From Desulfovibrio sp. (GTDB lineage: Bacteria > Desulfobacterota > Desulfovibrionia > Desulfovibrionales > Desulfovibrionaceae): a DNA stretch of 19,370 nucleotides. The position numbers and the translations under genes are program-made. The stretch's first letter is position 1; each line of letters opens with the position of its first letter. Where the stretch lies: positions 1 through 19,370 of the forward strand of contig JAIWOE010000052.1 in NCBI GenBank assembly GCA_020217165.1, written 5' to 3'. Below the pieces are notes generated by a model. The model saw nothing but the letters and a program-made list of their open reading frames with translations, searched no databases and was not told the DNA's origin. Positions 7,606 to 14,789 of this stretch are shown here, piece after piece.

Positions 7606-8010
7606 CTAATGCCCGCCGCAGCCGCAGTCGGGACCATGCTCATGATGGTGATGATGGTCGCTTTCGCCATCCATGAGCATGTCGCACAGCTCGCGCTTGA
7701 CCTGGCGCTGGTTCACGTTGAACAAAAAGCGCAGGAAGGTCAAAAAATCCGCCATCCCCTGGGCCGTATCCAGGGCATAGCCGGGGTCGATGGCAAACCG
7801 GTTCATCTCTTCAAGCAGATGGGCGCGTACAGCCGCGTCGCCCTGGATCAGTTCTTCCAATCTGGCGTAGCGGCCGTGCTTGTCGATGGCCTGAGCAAAA
7901 TAGGCCTTCATACGCAGCATGTTGATGGGGTACAGCTTTTCCTGAAATTTCAGGTAGCTGATGGGGCCATCCATGGCCATGGTCTGGTCAAAATCATAAA
8001 TGACGATCAT
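7606..8010 (-). CDS. Hypothetical protein with N-terminal DFDQT motif and His/Cys metal-binding tail
   Basis: This 134-residue cytoplasmic protein starts at an ATG preceded by AGGAA. The N-terminus, MIVIYDFDQTMAMDG, looks like a hydrophobic strand followed by D6-x-D8-x-T10, the form of motif I of the haloacid dehalogenase superfamily. The later HAD motifs are not evident, and the protein is too short for a full HAD phosphatase. The body is a mixed helical region with no recognisable domain. The last 17 residues form a metal-chelating tail: five consecutive His at 119-123, H125, C129, C131 and H134. Such tails occur in nickel or zinc handling proteins such as HypB, SlyD and CooJ. It lies 177 bases downstream of the ferredoxin-domain gene on the same strand; whether they share a transcript is unclear. 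I do not recognise the family and assign no function beyond probable metal binding by the tail. Confidence 0.8.
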   Translation of the reverse strand: MIVIYDFDQTMAMDGPISYLKFQEKLYPINMLRMKAYFAQAIDKHGRYARLEELIQGDAAVRAHLLEEMNRFAIDPGYALDTAQGMADFLTFLRFLFNVNQRQVKRELCDMLMDGESDHHHHHEHGPDCGCGGH

Positions 8011-8187
8011 GCTCGTTCCTCATGAGTGATTGATGGCTCGGAATGCGCGAGGCTTAAAATCTTCGCACTCACGCGTGGCCGGGTCAAGACCGAGCATGCC
8101 GTGCTCCCCTGGAGACAGGCAGCCGACGGCGGGGCCAGGCAGGCCGCTTCGCCGTCAGATACTCACCCGAGGAGTGGGACTCACGCC

Positions 8188-9000
8188 TCACATGGCCATG
8201 CGCATGCCACCAAAGGGCGCCAGACCGGCATCGGCTGCCTTGAGGGTGCCATCCAGGGCCAGCACCTTCACCTCCACGGGGCCGGTGTATCCCGAGAGGC
8301 GCACGGCTTCGTCCACCAGGCTGGCCAGGCCGGCGCAGCAGGGCACTTCCATGCGCAGTACCGTCACAGAGGCAGGTCTGGCCACCTTTAGGATGCCAGC
8401 CAGCTTTTGCAGATAGTTGGCGGCCGGCCCGAACTTGGGGCAACCCAGTGTCAGCACTCGACCGTTGAGGTGGGTATTGTGAAAATCTCCTGCCGCAGCC
8501 GGCGCACAATCCGCCGCCACCAGCAGGTGTGTCCCCTGGAGGAAAGGCGCTTCGGGGCGCACCAGCTCCAGCTTGATGGGCCAATGGGTCAGGGCAGAGG
8601 CCTGCTGCGAGGTGGACTGGGCCGGGACCTGCGGGGCCGGGTTGGCGGGCCTGGGCGCGAAGCTGCGTTCCATGGATCCGGGGCACCCGCAAGGCATACT
8701 GGCTGGCCGGGCTGCCGGGATGACTGGTGCAGCCGGCGCTTCCTGGGGTCCCTTTAGTGCCTCGATGCGATCATGCACCGCATCTTCGTTGAACGCTTCG
8801 GCTTCACGCTCCACAAGTTGCAAGGCGCCCGTGGGGCAGTGGCCAAGGCAGGCGCCCAGGCCGTCGCAGTACAGGTCTGCCACCAGCCTGGCCTTGCCGT
8901 CGATGATCTGCAACGCTGCTTCGGCGCAGCCGGGCACGCAGGCGCCGCAACCATTGCAGAGGTCTTCATTGATTTCGATGATCTTGCGTGTCACTTTCAT
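8188..9000 (-). CDS. Ferredoxin-domain iron-sulfur protein with cysteine-containing C-terminal domain
   Basis: The protein has 270 residues, started at the ATG preceded by AAGGAGG; the frame continues upstream to 9069 without a better site. The N-terminal bacterial-type ferredoxin domain (about 5-65) has C15/C18/C21/C25, then C45/C51/C55 in CDGLGACLGHCP, so the second motif shows only three cysteines. A Pro/Ala-rich linker containing C104 and C106 follows (about 85-135). The C-terminal domain (about 138-255) has further cysteines in AADC (C165), GCPK (C187) and PCC (C221, C222), which may hold another cluster or metal. I know this architecture from uncharacterised 4Fe-4S proteins of strict anaerobes; the role is probably electron transfer in the cytoplasm. 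A FNR-like palindrome lies 56 bases upstream of the start. The gene is divergent from the YkgJ-like gene at 9151. Confidence 0.85.
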   Translation of the reverse strand: MKVTRKIIEINEDLCNGCGACVPGCAEAALQIIDGKARLVADLYCDGLGACLGHCPTGALQLVEREAEAFNEDAVHDRIEALKGPQEAPAAPVIPAARPASMPCGCPGSMERSFAPRPANPAPQVPAQSTSQQASALTHWPIKLELVRPEAPFLQGTHLLVAADCAPAAAGDFHNTHLNGRVLTLGCPKFGPAANYLQKLAGILKVARPASVTVLRMEVPCCAGLASLVDEAVRLSGYTGPVEVKVLALDGTLKAADAGLAPFGGMRMAM

Positions 9001-9027
9001 GGGGTGCCTCCTTCGGCTCTGGAATGA

Positions 9028-9033
9028 ACAATA
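9028..9033 (-). promoter_or_regulatory. Candidate -10 element TATTGT for the ferredoxin-domain gene
   Basis: Read on the minus strand, this is TATTGT. A transcript starting about seven bases further on, near 9021, would place the FNR-like palindrome centred at 9062.5 about 41.5 bases upstream, the standard position for a class II activator of the CRP/FNR family. No good -35 is seen, as expected for an activator-dependent promoter. Confidence 0.35.
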
Positions 9034-9055
9034 GCCGCCCTCCACGCCGCAGGCG

Positions 9056-9069
9056 TTGACGCACATCAA
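9056..9069. promoter_or_regulatory. FNR/CRP-family-like operator TTGAC-GCAC-ATCAA
   Basis: TTGAC-N4-ATCAA matches the FNR consensus TTGAT-N4-ATCAA at nine of ten defined positions. It lies in the 150-base divergent gap between the ferredoxin-domain gene (start 9000, -) and the YkgJ-like gene (start 9151, +). Its distance to the candidate -10 of the ferredoxin gene fits activation, while it is farther from the plus-strand gene. Which CRP/FNR family regulator would bind is not known. Confidence 0.45.
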
Positions 9070-9150
9070 AATTTCTCTTTTTTTGTGATTTGCCTGGGGG
9101 GAAAAAAATGACTAGGGACACAAGGATCACGCCATGCTTGAGGAGATTCC

Positions 9151-9930
9151 ATGTCAACACCGTCTTCCCCTGACCAATCCGAACAGTTTTTGCAAGAATT
9201 GCCGGAAATTGCCCCAGGCCAGGCGTTCCGCTTTGCCTGCCACCCCCAGGTGCCCTGCTTCAACGCCTGCTGCAGCGACCTCACCCTCATGCTCACGCCT
9301 TACGACGTGCTCATGCTGCGCCGCCAGCTGCACCTGGGCAGCCAGGTTTTCCTGACGCAATACGCCAGCGCCGGGGCGCATCCCCAAACCGGCTTTCCCC
9401 TGGTGTTCATGACCATGCTGGACGATGCCCGCAAAAGTTGCCCTTTTGTTCGCCCCGAGGGCTGCAGCGTGTACAACGCCCGTCCCGGCGCCTGCCGAGC
9501 ATACCCCCTGGGCCGGGCCTCCCGCCTGGAAGATGGTCAGGTAAAGGAGCGTTATTTTCTGGTACAGGAAGATCATTGCCAGGGCTTTGTCCAGGATAAG
9601 CACTGGACACCATCGGCCTGGTATGCTGACCAGCAACTGCTTATCTACAATGAAGAAAACGACCGCTATATGGCCCTCATGGCCCGGCAGCGCCAGACGG
9701 GCCGGCTGCTGGACCGCAAACGTGGCGCCATGGCCCTCATGGCCTTGTACCAACCTGATAATTTTCAGGATTTTATCCGCAACACTCGTCTTTTTGACAA
9801 ACTCGACCTGCCCTGTGAGCGGCAGGACTTCATATTGACCGATGAATACGCTACCATTGACTTTGCCTACCATTGGCTGGAATTCTTGCTGTACGGCCGC
9901 AGCGATGTGCTGCGCCCCCGAACCGAGTGA
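9151..9930 (+). CDS. YkgJ-family cysteine-rich (Zn/Fe-chelating) protein
   Basis: This 259-residue soluble protein starts at an ATG preceded by GAGGAG. Cysteines cluster as C30, C36, C40 and C41 in FACHPQVPCFNACC, then C97 and C105 in SCPFVRPEGCSVY, C115 in RPGACRAYPLG and C143. This is the pattern of the YkgJ/UPF0153 family, annotated as zinc- or iron-chelating and once thought to bind an Fe-S cluster. The CPF...GCSVYxxRPxxCRxYP arrangement is the diagnostic part. The family has no firmly established biochemical role. The C-terminal third (about 160-259) has no cysteines and is probably helical. It is followed after 15 bases by rfaE2, with dinB further downstream, so it probably leads a three-gene unit. 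Confidence 0.85.
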   Translation: MSTPSSPDQSEQFLQELPEIAPGQAFRFACHPQVPCFNACCSDLTLMLTPYDVLMLRRQLHLGSQVFLTQYASAGAHPQTGFPLVFMTMLDDARKSCPFVRPEGCSVYNARPGACRAYPLGRASRLEDGQVKERYFLVQEDHCQGFVQDKHWTPSAWYADQQLLIYNEENDRYMALMARQRQTGRLLDRKRGAMALMALYQPDNFQDFIRNTRLFDKLDLPCERQDFILTDEYATIDFAYHWLEFLLYGRSDVLRPRTE

Positions 9931-9945
9931 CAGGAGGCCGCCGCC

Positions 9946-10440
9946 ATGGATCGATCCCATCCAAAAATCTACTCCCCCGAGCAACTGGCCGAAATCCTGG
10001 AGACCCGCCGCAGCTGCGGCAAGATCGTGTTCACCAACGGGTGCTTTGATCTGCTCCACCCCGGCCATGCCACCTTGCTGACCCAGGCCCGCACCCTGGG
10101 CGATGTGCTGGTGGTGGCCGTGAACTCCGATGCCTCGGTGCGCGTGCTGGTCAAGGGGCCCAGCCGGCCGGTGAACACCCTGGCCGACCGCATGTTCATG
10201 CTGGCCCATCTGGAAATGGTGGATTATGTGACCTGGTTCGAGGCGGCGACCCCGTATGACATCATCCGCCAGCTGCAGCCGGACATTCTAGTCAAGGGAG
10301 GGGATTGGCCCGTGGAAGCCATCGTGGGCCGGGATGTGGTGGAGGCCCGCGGCGGCAAGGCCGTCTCCCTGCCCCTGGTGGAAGGCGTGTCCACCACGGC
10401 CATCATCGACCGCATCCGGAACAACAAGACTCCGGCATAG
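9946..10440 (+). CDS. rfaE2: D-glycero-beta-D-manno-heptose 1-phosphate adenylyltransferase
   Basis: The protein has 164 residues, the size of the stand-alone C-terminal half of HldE. AGGAGG stands eight bases before the ATG. The nucleotidyltransferase signature is [12 protein letters not shown] at 30-41, with HPGH as the nucleotide-binding HxGH. KGPSRPV (70-76), [10 protein letters not shown] (112-121) and the late VSTTAII (149-154) are also characteristic of the family. The enzyme transfers AMP from ATP to heptose 1-phosphate, giving the ADP-heptose precursor for the lipopolysaccharide inner core in the cytoplasm. The matching heptose-7-phosphate kinase (rfaE1/hldA) is not in this window. 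It sits 15 bases after the YkgJ-like gene and 30 bases before dinB, suggesting co-transcription with functionally unrelated neighbours. Confidence 0.92.
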   Translation: MDRSHPKIYSPEQLAEILETRRSCGKIVFTNGCFDLLHPGHATLLTQARTLGDVLVVAVNSDASVRVLVKGPSRPVNTLADRMFMLAHLEMVDYVTWFEAATPYDIIRQLQPDILVKGGDWPVEAIVGRDVVEARGGKAVSLPLVEGVSTTAIIDRIRNNKTPA

Positions 10441-10470
10441 CGGAACGCCCCCTGCGGGGATGGATTGGCC

Positions 10471-11715
10471 ATGGCTGCGCCTCCCTACCCTTCCGGGCAA
10501 CGCTGGATCCTGCATCTGGACATGGACGCCTTTTTTGCGTCCGTGGAGGTACTGGACAATCCTGACCTGGCCGGCAAACCGGTCATCGTGGGCGGGGAGG
10601 ATCGCGGCGTGGTCAGTGCGGCCTCCTACCCCGCCCGGGCCTTCGGGGTACGGTCGGGCATGCCCTCGGCCCAGGCGCGCACACTGTGCCCGCACGGCAT
10701 TTTTCTGCGGGGCCGTCACGGCCGCTACGGCGAGGTCTCCCGCCTGGCCATGGCCGCCTTGGCCCGGTTTTCCCCCATCATGGAACAGGCTTCGGTGGAC
10801 GAGGCCTATCTGGACATGACCGGCATGGACAGCTTCCTCGGCCCCCCTGAAGCCATGGGCCGTGCCGTCAAGGAGGCAGTCCGACAGGCCACGGGGGGGC
10901 TGGCCTGTTCCGTGGGGCTGGCGCCGGTCAAGTTTCTGGCCAAGATCGCCTCGGACTGGAACAAACCGGACGGCCTCTTCGTGCTGCACCCCCAGGCCGT
11001 GGAGGCGTTTCTCATGGCCCTGCCCGTGGGCAAGATTCCCGGCGTGGGTGGCAAAAGCGAAGCCCGTCTCAAGCAACTAGGCATCCGCACCGTGGGCGAT
11101 GTGCGGCGGCTGTCGGCCTCGTTTTATGTCCGCGAATTCGGCAAATGGGGGCAGGCGCTGTGGGAGCGCGCCCATGGCATCGACCCCCGGGAGCTGGTGC
11201 CCCACTGGGATGCCAAAAGCGAAGGCGCAGAAGTGACCCTGGAGCATGACACCGCCGATCGCGAACTCCTGGCCCGCCACCTGTACCAGCAGTGCCTTCG
11301 CGTGGGCCGCCGGCTACGCAAGGATGGTCGCATGGCACGGACCATCACCCTCAAACTCAAGGACCGCGACTTCAAGAGCGTGACCCGCAGCCGCACGGTG
11401 GAGCTTCCCGTGGCCAGCACCGATGGCCTCTATGAAGTCGCCAAATGCATGCTGGACAAGGAAAAACTTTCCAGACCCATTCGGCTCATCGGCGTGTCTG
11501 CCAGTGGCTTTGCCGTGCCGCCGCGGCAGTTGTCCCTGTTCGAAGACCAGGACGCCCGGCGCGAGGAAGAACGCCAGGCCCTGGACAAGGTGCTGGACGG
11601 CATTGAGGAGCGGTTCGGCCGTGGGGCCGTGCTGCGCGGGCGCGCCTTGCGTGGATCGAGACACAAAAAAGAGCCGCCGGGAGAACCCCGGCGGCGTGGA
11701 GAAGGACTGCTCTGA
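10471..11715 (+). CDS. dinB: DNA polymerase IV (Y-family translesion polymerase)
   Basis: The protein has 414 residues from the ATG at 10471; a TTG six bases earlier in the same frame is an alternative, and the ribosome site (GGGGA) is weak for either. Catalytic acidic residues are D17 in HLDMDAFFASVE, and D110 and E111 in ASVDEAYLD. A helix-hairpin-helix-like IPGVGGKSEARL lies at 189-200 in the thumb, and the little-finger domain covers roughly 250-350. QLSLF at 353-357 is the beta-clamp-binding motif. Pol IV copies damaged templates with low fidelity. No LexA box was found close upstream, and the gene probably reads from the YkgJ-rfaE2 transcript. A tail of about 57 residues follows the clamp motif; its last part is encoded by a GC-rich hairpin that serves as a terminator for the opposite strand. 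Confidence 0.95.
   Translation: MAAPPYPSGQRWILHLDMDAFFASVEVLDNPDLAGKPVIVGGEDRGVVSAASYPARAFGVRSGMPSAQARTLCPHGIFLRGRHGRYGEVSRLAMAALARFSPIMEQASVDEAYLDMTGMDSFLGPPEAMGRAVKEAVRQATGGLACSVGLAPVKFLAKIASDWNKPDGLFVLHPQAVEAFLMALPVGKIPGVGGKSEARLKQLGIRTVGDVRRLSASFYVREFGKWGQALWERAHGIDPRELVPHWDAKSEGAEVTLEHDTADRELLARHLYQQCLRVGRRLRKDGRMARTITLKLKDRDFKSVTRSRTVELPVASTDGLYEVAKCMLDKEKLSRPIRLIGVSASGFAVPPRQLSLFEDQDARREEERQALDKVLDGIEERFGRGAVLRGRALRGSRHKKEPPGEPRRRGEGLL
11661..11695 (-). terminator. Intrinsic terminator on the minus strand, inside the 3' end of dinB
   Basis: A perfect nine-base-pair GC stem (11673-11681 with 11687-11695) around a five-base loop is followed, on the minus strand, by TCTTTTTT. There is no T-tract on the plus side, so it acts leftward. 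The only minus-strand gene upstream is the methyltransferase ending at 11986, about 290 bases away. Confidence 0.75.
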
Positions 11716-11985
11716 GGAATAGTCTTTTCGATGTAGCTGTTGAGGTTCAGGGATTCTTCTTGCCGGGTATCCGGCGGGACGAGGGTTCCGATGTTTACCT
11801 CATCCTCTCTAGCTGGTCGCGCTCCACAGGACAATCTCCTGGGCGACCTTCTGGGCAACTCCGCTTGCCGTGTGTACGATAATTTCCATTATTTCTTCGT
11901 ACCCTCCGTTGCAGTTGCCGTTCCTTGCCTCTAGCTTTGTAGTAAACACCGTCCTGAAGTTGTAAAGGGCTCAATTCTAAAAAAT
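11716..11985. other. 270-base gap between dinB and the methyltransferase, probably transcribed leftward
   Basis: The stretch has no convincing gene. It includes a small GCCGG/CCGGC hairpin at 11762-11775 and a 26-codon frame (listed separately), and is bounded on the left by a strong minus-strand terminator. It could be a long 3' untranslated region, a small RNA or a short-peptide gene. I recognise no known RNA family in it. Confidence 0.4.
11809..11889 (-). CDS. Possible 26-residue peptide
   Basis: A minus-strand ATG (complement at 11887-11889) opens a 26-codon frame beginning MEIIVHTASGVAQ and ending WSATS, with stop TAG. GGAGGG lies about 12 bases upstream, farther than ideal. The codons are mostly ones used by neighbouring genes. 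It lies between the methyltransferase and a minus-strand terminator, so it would be translated from that transcript or its own. I do not recognise it, and chance is a real alternative at this length. Confidence 0.22.
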   Translation of the reverse strand: MEIIVHTASGVAQKVAQEIVLWSATS

Positions 11986-12645
11986 TTAACCCGACTGCGC
12001 AGGCGTGAAATGTGCTGGCCGGCACAGGTACCTGGCCTGCCGCGCCGCCGCCTTGTCCCGCTCTTTGTCCGTCAGCGCCCGTTTGCGCAGCACCACGGCC
12101 ATGGCGTCCACGGCGCGGGGGCGTCGCCGAACCAGCTCAGCATCTTTGCCTTTGTCCAGCATTTTTTGCCCCAACCCACTGTAGCGATACTCCAGGGAGA
12201 CCAAGTCGAACCGCGCCTGGGTCCAGCCCAGATACCAATGCCAATCCGTAATATACAACCAGCTGTTCTCATTGAACGCGCGCACATGGGTCGGGTCCTG
12301 CCAGGCGCCGCAAGACAAGTCGTAGGGCACCACCACATCCAGCACCCCACCCTCCCGCAACAACTGCAGGCACGTCTCATAAAACACTGTCAATGCAGGC
12401 AAGTGCTCCAGAAGGTCATGGGCGAGAATTTTTGCCGCACTCCCCGGGGCCAGGCATACCGGGCCAAAGCGGGAGGTGTGATAGGTCGTGTCCGGAGCGG
12501 GCGGAAAGGGACGGGCCAGGTCGGCCACAATATCCGGCTGCCACAGCGGGTTAATATCCACATTCAGGCAGTCTGCCTTGAAGGATTTTCCGCTGCCACA
12601 ATTCAAGATCCAGCCATCCGGTGCAGGCATTTCGAGTGTGTCCAT
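11986..12645 (-). CDS. Class I SAM-dependent methyltransferase-like protein
   Basis: The protein has 219 residues if started at the ATG at 12645. The frame is open to 12720 and a second ATG lies at 12630; none has a strong ribosome site, so the start is uncertain. A degenerate SAM-binding motif I, ILNCGSGK (13-20), is followed by CLNVDINP with an acidic residue that would contact the ribose, by LAHDLLEHL (74-82) and by [12 protein letters not shown] (99-110). The later [16 protein letters not shown] (117-132) is a segment I associate with methyltransferases found near glycan or envelope genes. The substrate is unknown. It is divergent from metX, with only about 92 bases between the chosen starts. 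The positively charged C-terminus (about 172-219) is probably disordered. Confidence 0.7.
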   Translation of the reverse strand: MDTLEMPAPDGWILNCGSGKSFKADCLNVDINPLWQPDIVADLARPFPPAPDTTYHTSRFGPVCLAPGSAAKILAHDLLEHLPALTVFYETCLQLLREGGVLDVVVPYDLSCGAWQDPTHVRAFNENSWLYITDWHWYLGWTQARFDLVSLEYRYSGLGQKMLDKGKDAELVRRRPRAVDAMAVVLRKRALTDKERDKAAARQARYLCRPAHFTPAQSG

Positions 12646-12737
12646 ACCTGCGTTGCTATCAGGCAGCGTTCCCGGAGACAACATCCTTTCGCGCCGCCAG
12701 ACTTGCAACAGCTGCCGCAATGGTGCACCATTCTCCC

Positions 12738-13946
12738 ATGAGCGAATATATTGATGCCATTGCCGACGCCAATACCGTGGGCATCGTCGAGAAGCAGTTC
12801 TTTACCTTTGCCGACGCCCACACCCCGTTTCTGCTGGAAAGCGGCCAGCAGCTCCCGTCCGTGACCCTGGCCTACGAGACCTATGGCCGCCTGACGCCCG
12901 AGGGCGACAACGCCGTGCTCATTTGCCATGCCCTTACCGGCGATGCCCACGTGGCCGGCTACCATGACCCCGCCAAGGGCGGCAGTGGCAAGCCCGGCTG
13001 GTGGGAACTGATGGTCGGCCCCGGCAAGCCCATCGATACGGACCGATACTTTGTCATCTGCTCCAACGTGCTGGGCAGCTGCATGGGCTCCACCGGCCCG
13101 GCCAGCCACAACCCCGACGGCAGTGGCCTGTACGGCCTGGATTTTCCGGTGGTGACCATCGGGGACATGGTCAAGGCCCAGCGCGAACTCATCGCGCATC
13201 TGAAAATTCCGCGCCTGCTGGCCGTGGTGGGCGGTTCCATGGGCGGCATGCAGGTGCTGGACTGGAGCTGCCGGTACCCTGAGCTGGTGTACGCCGCCAT
13301 CCCTCTGGCCACCACGGCCCGGCACTCCGCCCTGAACATCGCCTTCCACGAGGTGGCCCGCCAGGCCATCATGGCGGACCCCAACTGGAACCGCGGCCGC
13401 TACACTCCAGCCAGCAAGCCCGCCACGGGCCTGGCCGTGGCGCGCATGATTGGGCACATCACGTATCTTTCCGATGAGGCCATGCGCCGCAAGTTCGGCC
13501 GGCGACTCCAGGACCGCGACGCCTTCAGCTTTGACTTTGATCTGGATCTGCCGGATTTTCAGGTGGAGAGCTACCTGCGTTATCAGGGCCGCAAATTCGT
13601 GGAACGGTTCGATGCCAATTCCTTCCTCTACATCACCAAGGCAGCGGATTACTTTGATCTCGCCGCCCAGCACGGCCAGGGCTCCCTGGCTGGCGCCATG
13701 AGCCGGGCCCGGGCGCGGTTCCTGGTCATCAGTTTTTCCTCGGATTGGCTGTACCCCACCTACCGGTCCCGCGAGCTGGTGCAGGCCATGAAAAAAGCTG
13801 GCCGCGACGTGAGTTTCATGGAAATCGATGCCGACTTCGGACACGATGCCTTCCTGCTTCAGAACGAGCGGCTGTCCGCCCTCATCGCCAACTTCCTGGA
13901 TCACTCCCAGGCCAAACTGCGCATGGAGGCCGGGCATGCGGTTTGA
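12738..13946 (+). CDS. metX: Homoserine O-acyltransferase (acetyltransferase type)
   Basis: The protein has 402 residues from the ATG at 12738, which agrees with the family N-terminus reaching [12 protein letters not shown]; in-frame starts at 12720 and 12621 are less likely, and no start has a good ribosome site. It is an alpha/beta hydrolase with the nucleophile elbow GGSMGGMQ (S167), D336 in SSDWLYP and H369 in DFGHDAFLL forming the catalytic triad. The [11 protein letters not shown] and [12 protein letters not shown] segments are typical of MetX. The enzyme activates homoserine by acyl transfer for methionine synthesis in the cytoplasm. Acetyl versus succinyl preference depends on a few active-site residues and is not settled here. 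It overlaps metW by 11 bases, the usual metX-metW pairing. Confidence 0.93.
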   Translation: MSEYIDAIADANTVGIVEKQFFTFADAHTPFLLESGQQLPSVTLAYETYGRLTPEGDNAVLICHALTGDAHVAGYHDPAKGGSGKPGWWELMVGPGKPIDTDRYFVICSNVLGSCMGSTGPASHNPDGSGLYGLDFPVVTIGDMVKAQRELIAHLKIPRLLAVVGGSMGGMQVLDWSCRYPELVYAAIPLATTARHSALNIAFHEVARQAIMADPNWNRGRYTPASKPATGLAVARMIGHITYLSDEAMRRKFGRRLQDRDAFSFDFDLDLPDFQVESYLRYQGRKFVERFDANSFLYITKAADYFDLAAQHGQGSLAGAMSRARARFLVISFSSDWLYPTYRSRELVQAMKKAGRDVSFMEIDADFGHDAFLLQNERLSALIANFLDHSQAKLRMEAGHAV

Positions 13947-14535
13947 TCTACAACAAATCGCCAGCTGGATTCCCCACGGGGCCAGCGTGTTGGACCTAGG
14001 CTGCGGCTCCGGCGAACTGCTGGCCCACCTGCAGCGCCACAAGGGCGTGCGCGGCCAGGGCATTGAACACAGCGAGGACAAGGTGGCCCGGTGCATCGGC
14101 CGGGGTCTTTCCGTGATCCAGGGCGATATCAATGCGGAAATTCTGGACTATCCCGACGGCCGTTTTGATGTGGTTGTCCTCTCCCAGACCCTCCAGCAAG
14201 TGTACAAGCCTGCGGTGTTGCTCAAAGAGATGCTCCGGGTGGGCCGTCGCGGGGTGGTCAGCTTCCCCAACTTCAGCCATTGGCGCATCCGGGTGCAGCT
14301 GCTGCTCACGGGCCAGGCGCCCCGCACCAGCGAGCTGCCCTATGCATGGTGGAACACGCCCAACATCCGCGTCATCACCCTCAAAGACTTCCGCACGTTC
14401 TGCAAGGCCCACGACCTGCCCATCCTGGAGGAGGCGGCCCTGGATACGGATTACCGCCGCCAGGACGGCCACGTGCTCAGGGCCTGGAAATCCTGGCGCG
14501 CCCGGTATGGCATCTTCCTGCTAGGGAACGGCTAG
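13936..14535 (+). CDS. metW: Methionine biosynthesis protein MetW (SAM-methyltransferase fold)
   Basis: The protein has 199 residues. The ATG at 13936 lies within the end of metX and has GGAGG six bases upstream, so translation is probably coupled. The SAM-binding motif is [12 protein letters not shown] (18-29), with GIEHSEDKV (42-50) as motif [15 protein letters not shown] (107-119) and the following [12 protein letters not shown] are characteristic of MetW. MetW is found next to MetX in many proteobacteria and is needed with it for homoserine acylation; its own methyltransferase activity, if any, is not established. No hairpin with a T-tract is seen directly after the stop; the AT-rich pilin leader follows. 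Confidence 0.93.
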   Translation: MRFDLQQIASWIPHGASVLDLGCGSGELLAHLQRHKGVRGQGIEHSEDKVARCIGRGLSVIQGDINAEILDYPDGRFDVVVLSQTLQQVYKPAVLLKEMLRVGRRGVVSFPNFSHWRIRVQLLLTGQAPRTSELPYAWWNTPNIRVITLKDFRTFCKAHDLPILEEAALDTDYRRQDGHVLRAWKSWRARYGIFLLGNG

Positions 14536-14562
14536 ACCCTGCCCGCGGAATTGCCATATAGC

Positions 14563-14576
14563 ATCATTTTTTGGAG
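14563..14576 (+). repeat. Direct repeat copy 1, ATCATTTTTTGGAG
   Basis: First copy of a 14-base unit with consensus ATCATTTTTTGTAG, one mismatch (GGAG for GTAG). It starts 28 bases after the metW stop and about 170 bases upstream of the predicted pilin transcription start. Confidence 0.8.
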
Positions 14577-14577
14577 C

Positions 14578-14591
14578 TTCATTTTTTGTAG
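14578..14591 (+). repeat. Direct repeat copy 2, TTCATTTTTTGTAG
   Basis: Second copy, one mismatch at the first base. It begins 15 bases after copy 1. Confidence 0.85.
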
Positions 14592-14598
14592 CGCAATC

Positions 14599-14612
14599 AT
14601 CATTTTTTGTAG
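14599..14612 (+). repeat. Direct repeat copy 3, ATCATTTTTTGTAG
   Basis: Perfect consensus copy, 21 bases (two helical turns) after copy 2. Confidence 0.9.
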
Positions 14613-14632
14613 AACCACTGGGATTGGCTGCC

Positions 14633-14646
14633 ATCATTTTTTGTAG
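14633..14646 (+). repeat. Direct repeat copy 4, ATCATTTTTTGTAG
   Basis: Perfect consensus copy, 34 bases after copy 3. Two degenerate relatives follow, at 14647-14660 (ATCAAATTTTTTAG) and 14683-14697 (ATTATTTTTTTGCAG), the last ending ten bases before the sigma-54 promoter. Confidence 0.9.
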
Positions 14647-14707
14647 ATCAAATTTTTTAGCGTATAATTTCAGATAAATGTAATTATTTTTTTGCAGCCG
14701 CCACAAC

Positions 14708-14723
14708 TGGCACGGCGGTTGCT
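14708..14723 (+). promoter_or_regulatory. Sigma-54 (RpoN) promoter of the pilin gene
   Basis: TGGCACG-GCGG-TTGCT matches the -24/-12 consensus TGGCACG-N4-TTGCW exactly. Transcription would start near 14734, giving a leader of about 55 bases before the pilin ATG at 14790. Sigma-54 promoters need an enhancer-binding activator; the repeat array upstream is the obvious candidate binding region. A TATAAT at 14663-14668 is also present, with only a poor -35. Confidence 0.85.
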
Positions 14724-14789
14724 TTATTGGCCACAAGTCGTGCGCAATCCCTGAGCACTCTTTCCATCCTCATGCATAGGAGAACGACA

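Noticed and set aside
8011..8187. Terminator after the ferredoxin-domain gene
   Set aside because: A GACGGC/GCCGTC pairing exists on the minus strand but is interrupted by a long loop and lacks a T-tract, so it cannot be supported.
11430..11858. Minus-strand open frame crossing the terminator into dinB
   Set aside because: Its only start is a poor TTG, and it runs through a strong terminator and antisense to dinB without a stop. The protein-like appearance near 11720-11800 was not enough.
11740..11934. Plus-strand 64-residue open frame after dinB
   Set aside because: It has no ribosome site or recognisable motif, is low in expected codon bias, and lies in a stretch whose terminator points leftward.
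14663..14668. Sigma-70 promoter with TATAAT for the pilin gene
   Set aside because: The -10 is perfect but the best -35 at 16 bases is TTGTAG, the end of a repeat copy. In such an AT-rich leader a chance TATAAT is likely, and the sigma-54 promoter is a far better match.
14563..14697. CRISPR array
   Set aside because: The units are only 14 bases, spacing is irregular (15-36), there are no consistent spacers, and no cas gene is present. The position before a sigma-54 promoter fits regulatory sites better.
14521..14736. Minus-strand 71-residue open frame across the repeat array
   Set aside because: Its translation is made of repeated TKN/PKN-like words produced by the DNA repeats. It has no ribosome site of note and overlaps the sigma-54 promoter.
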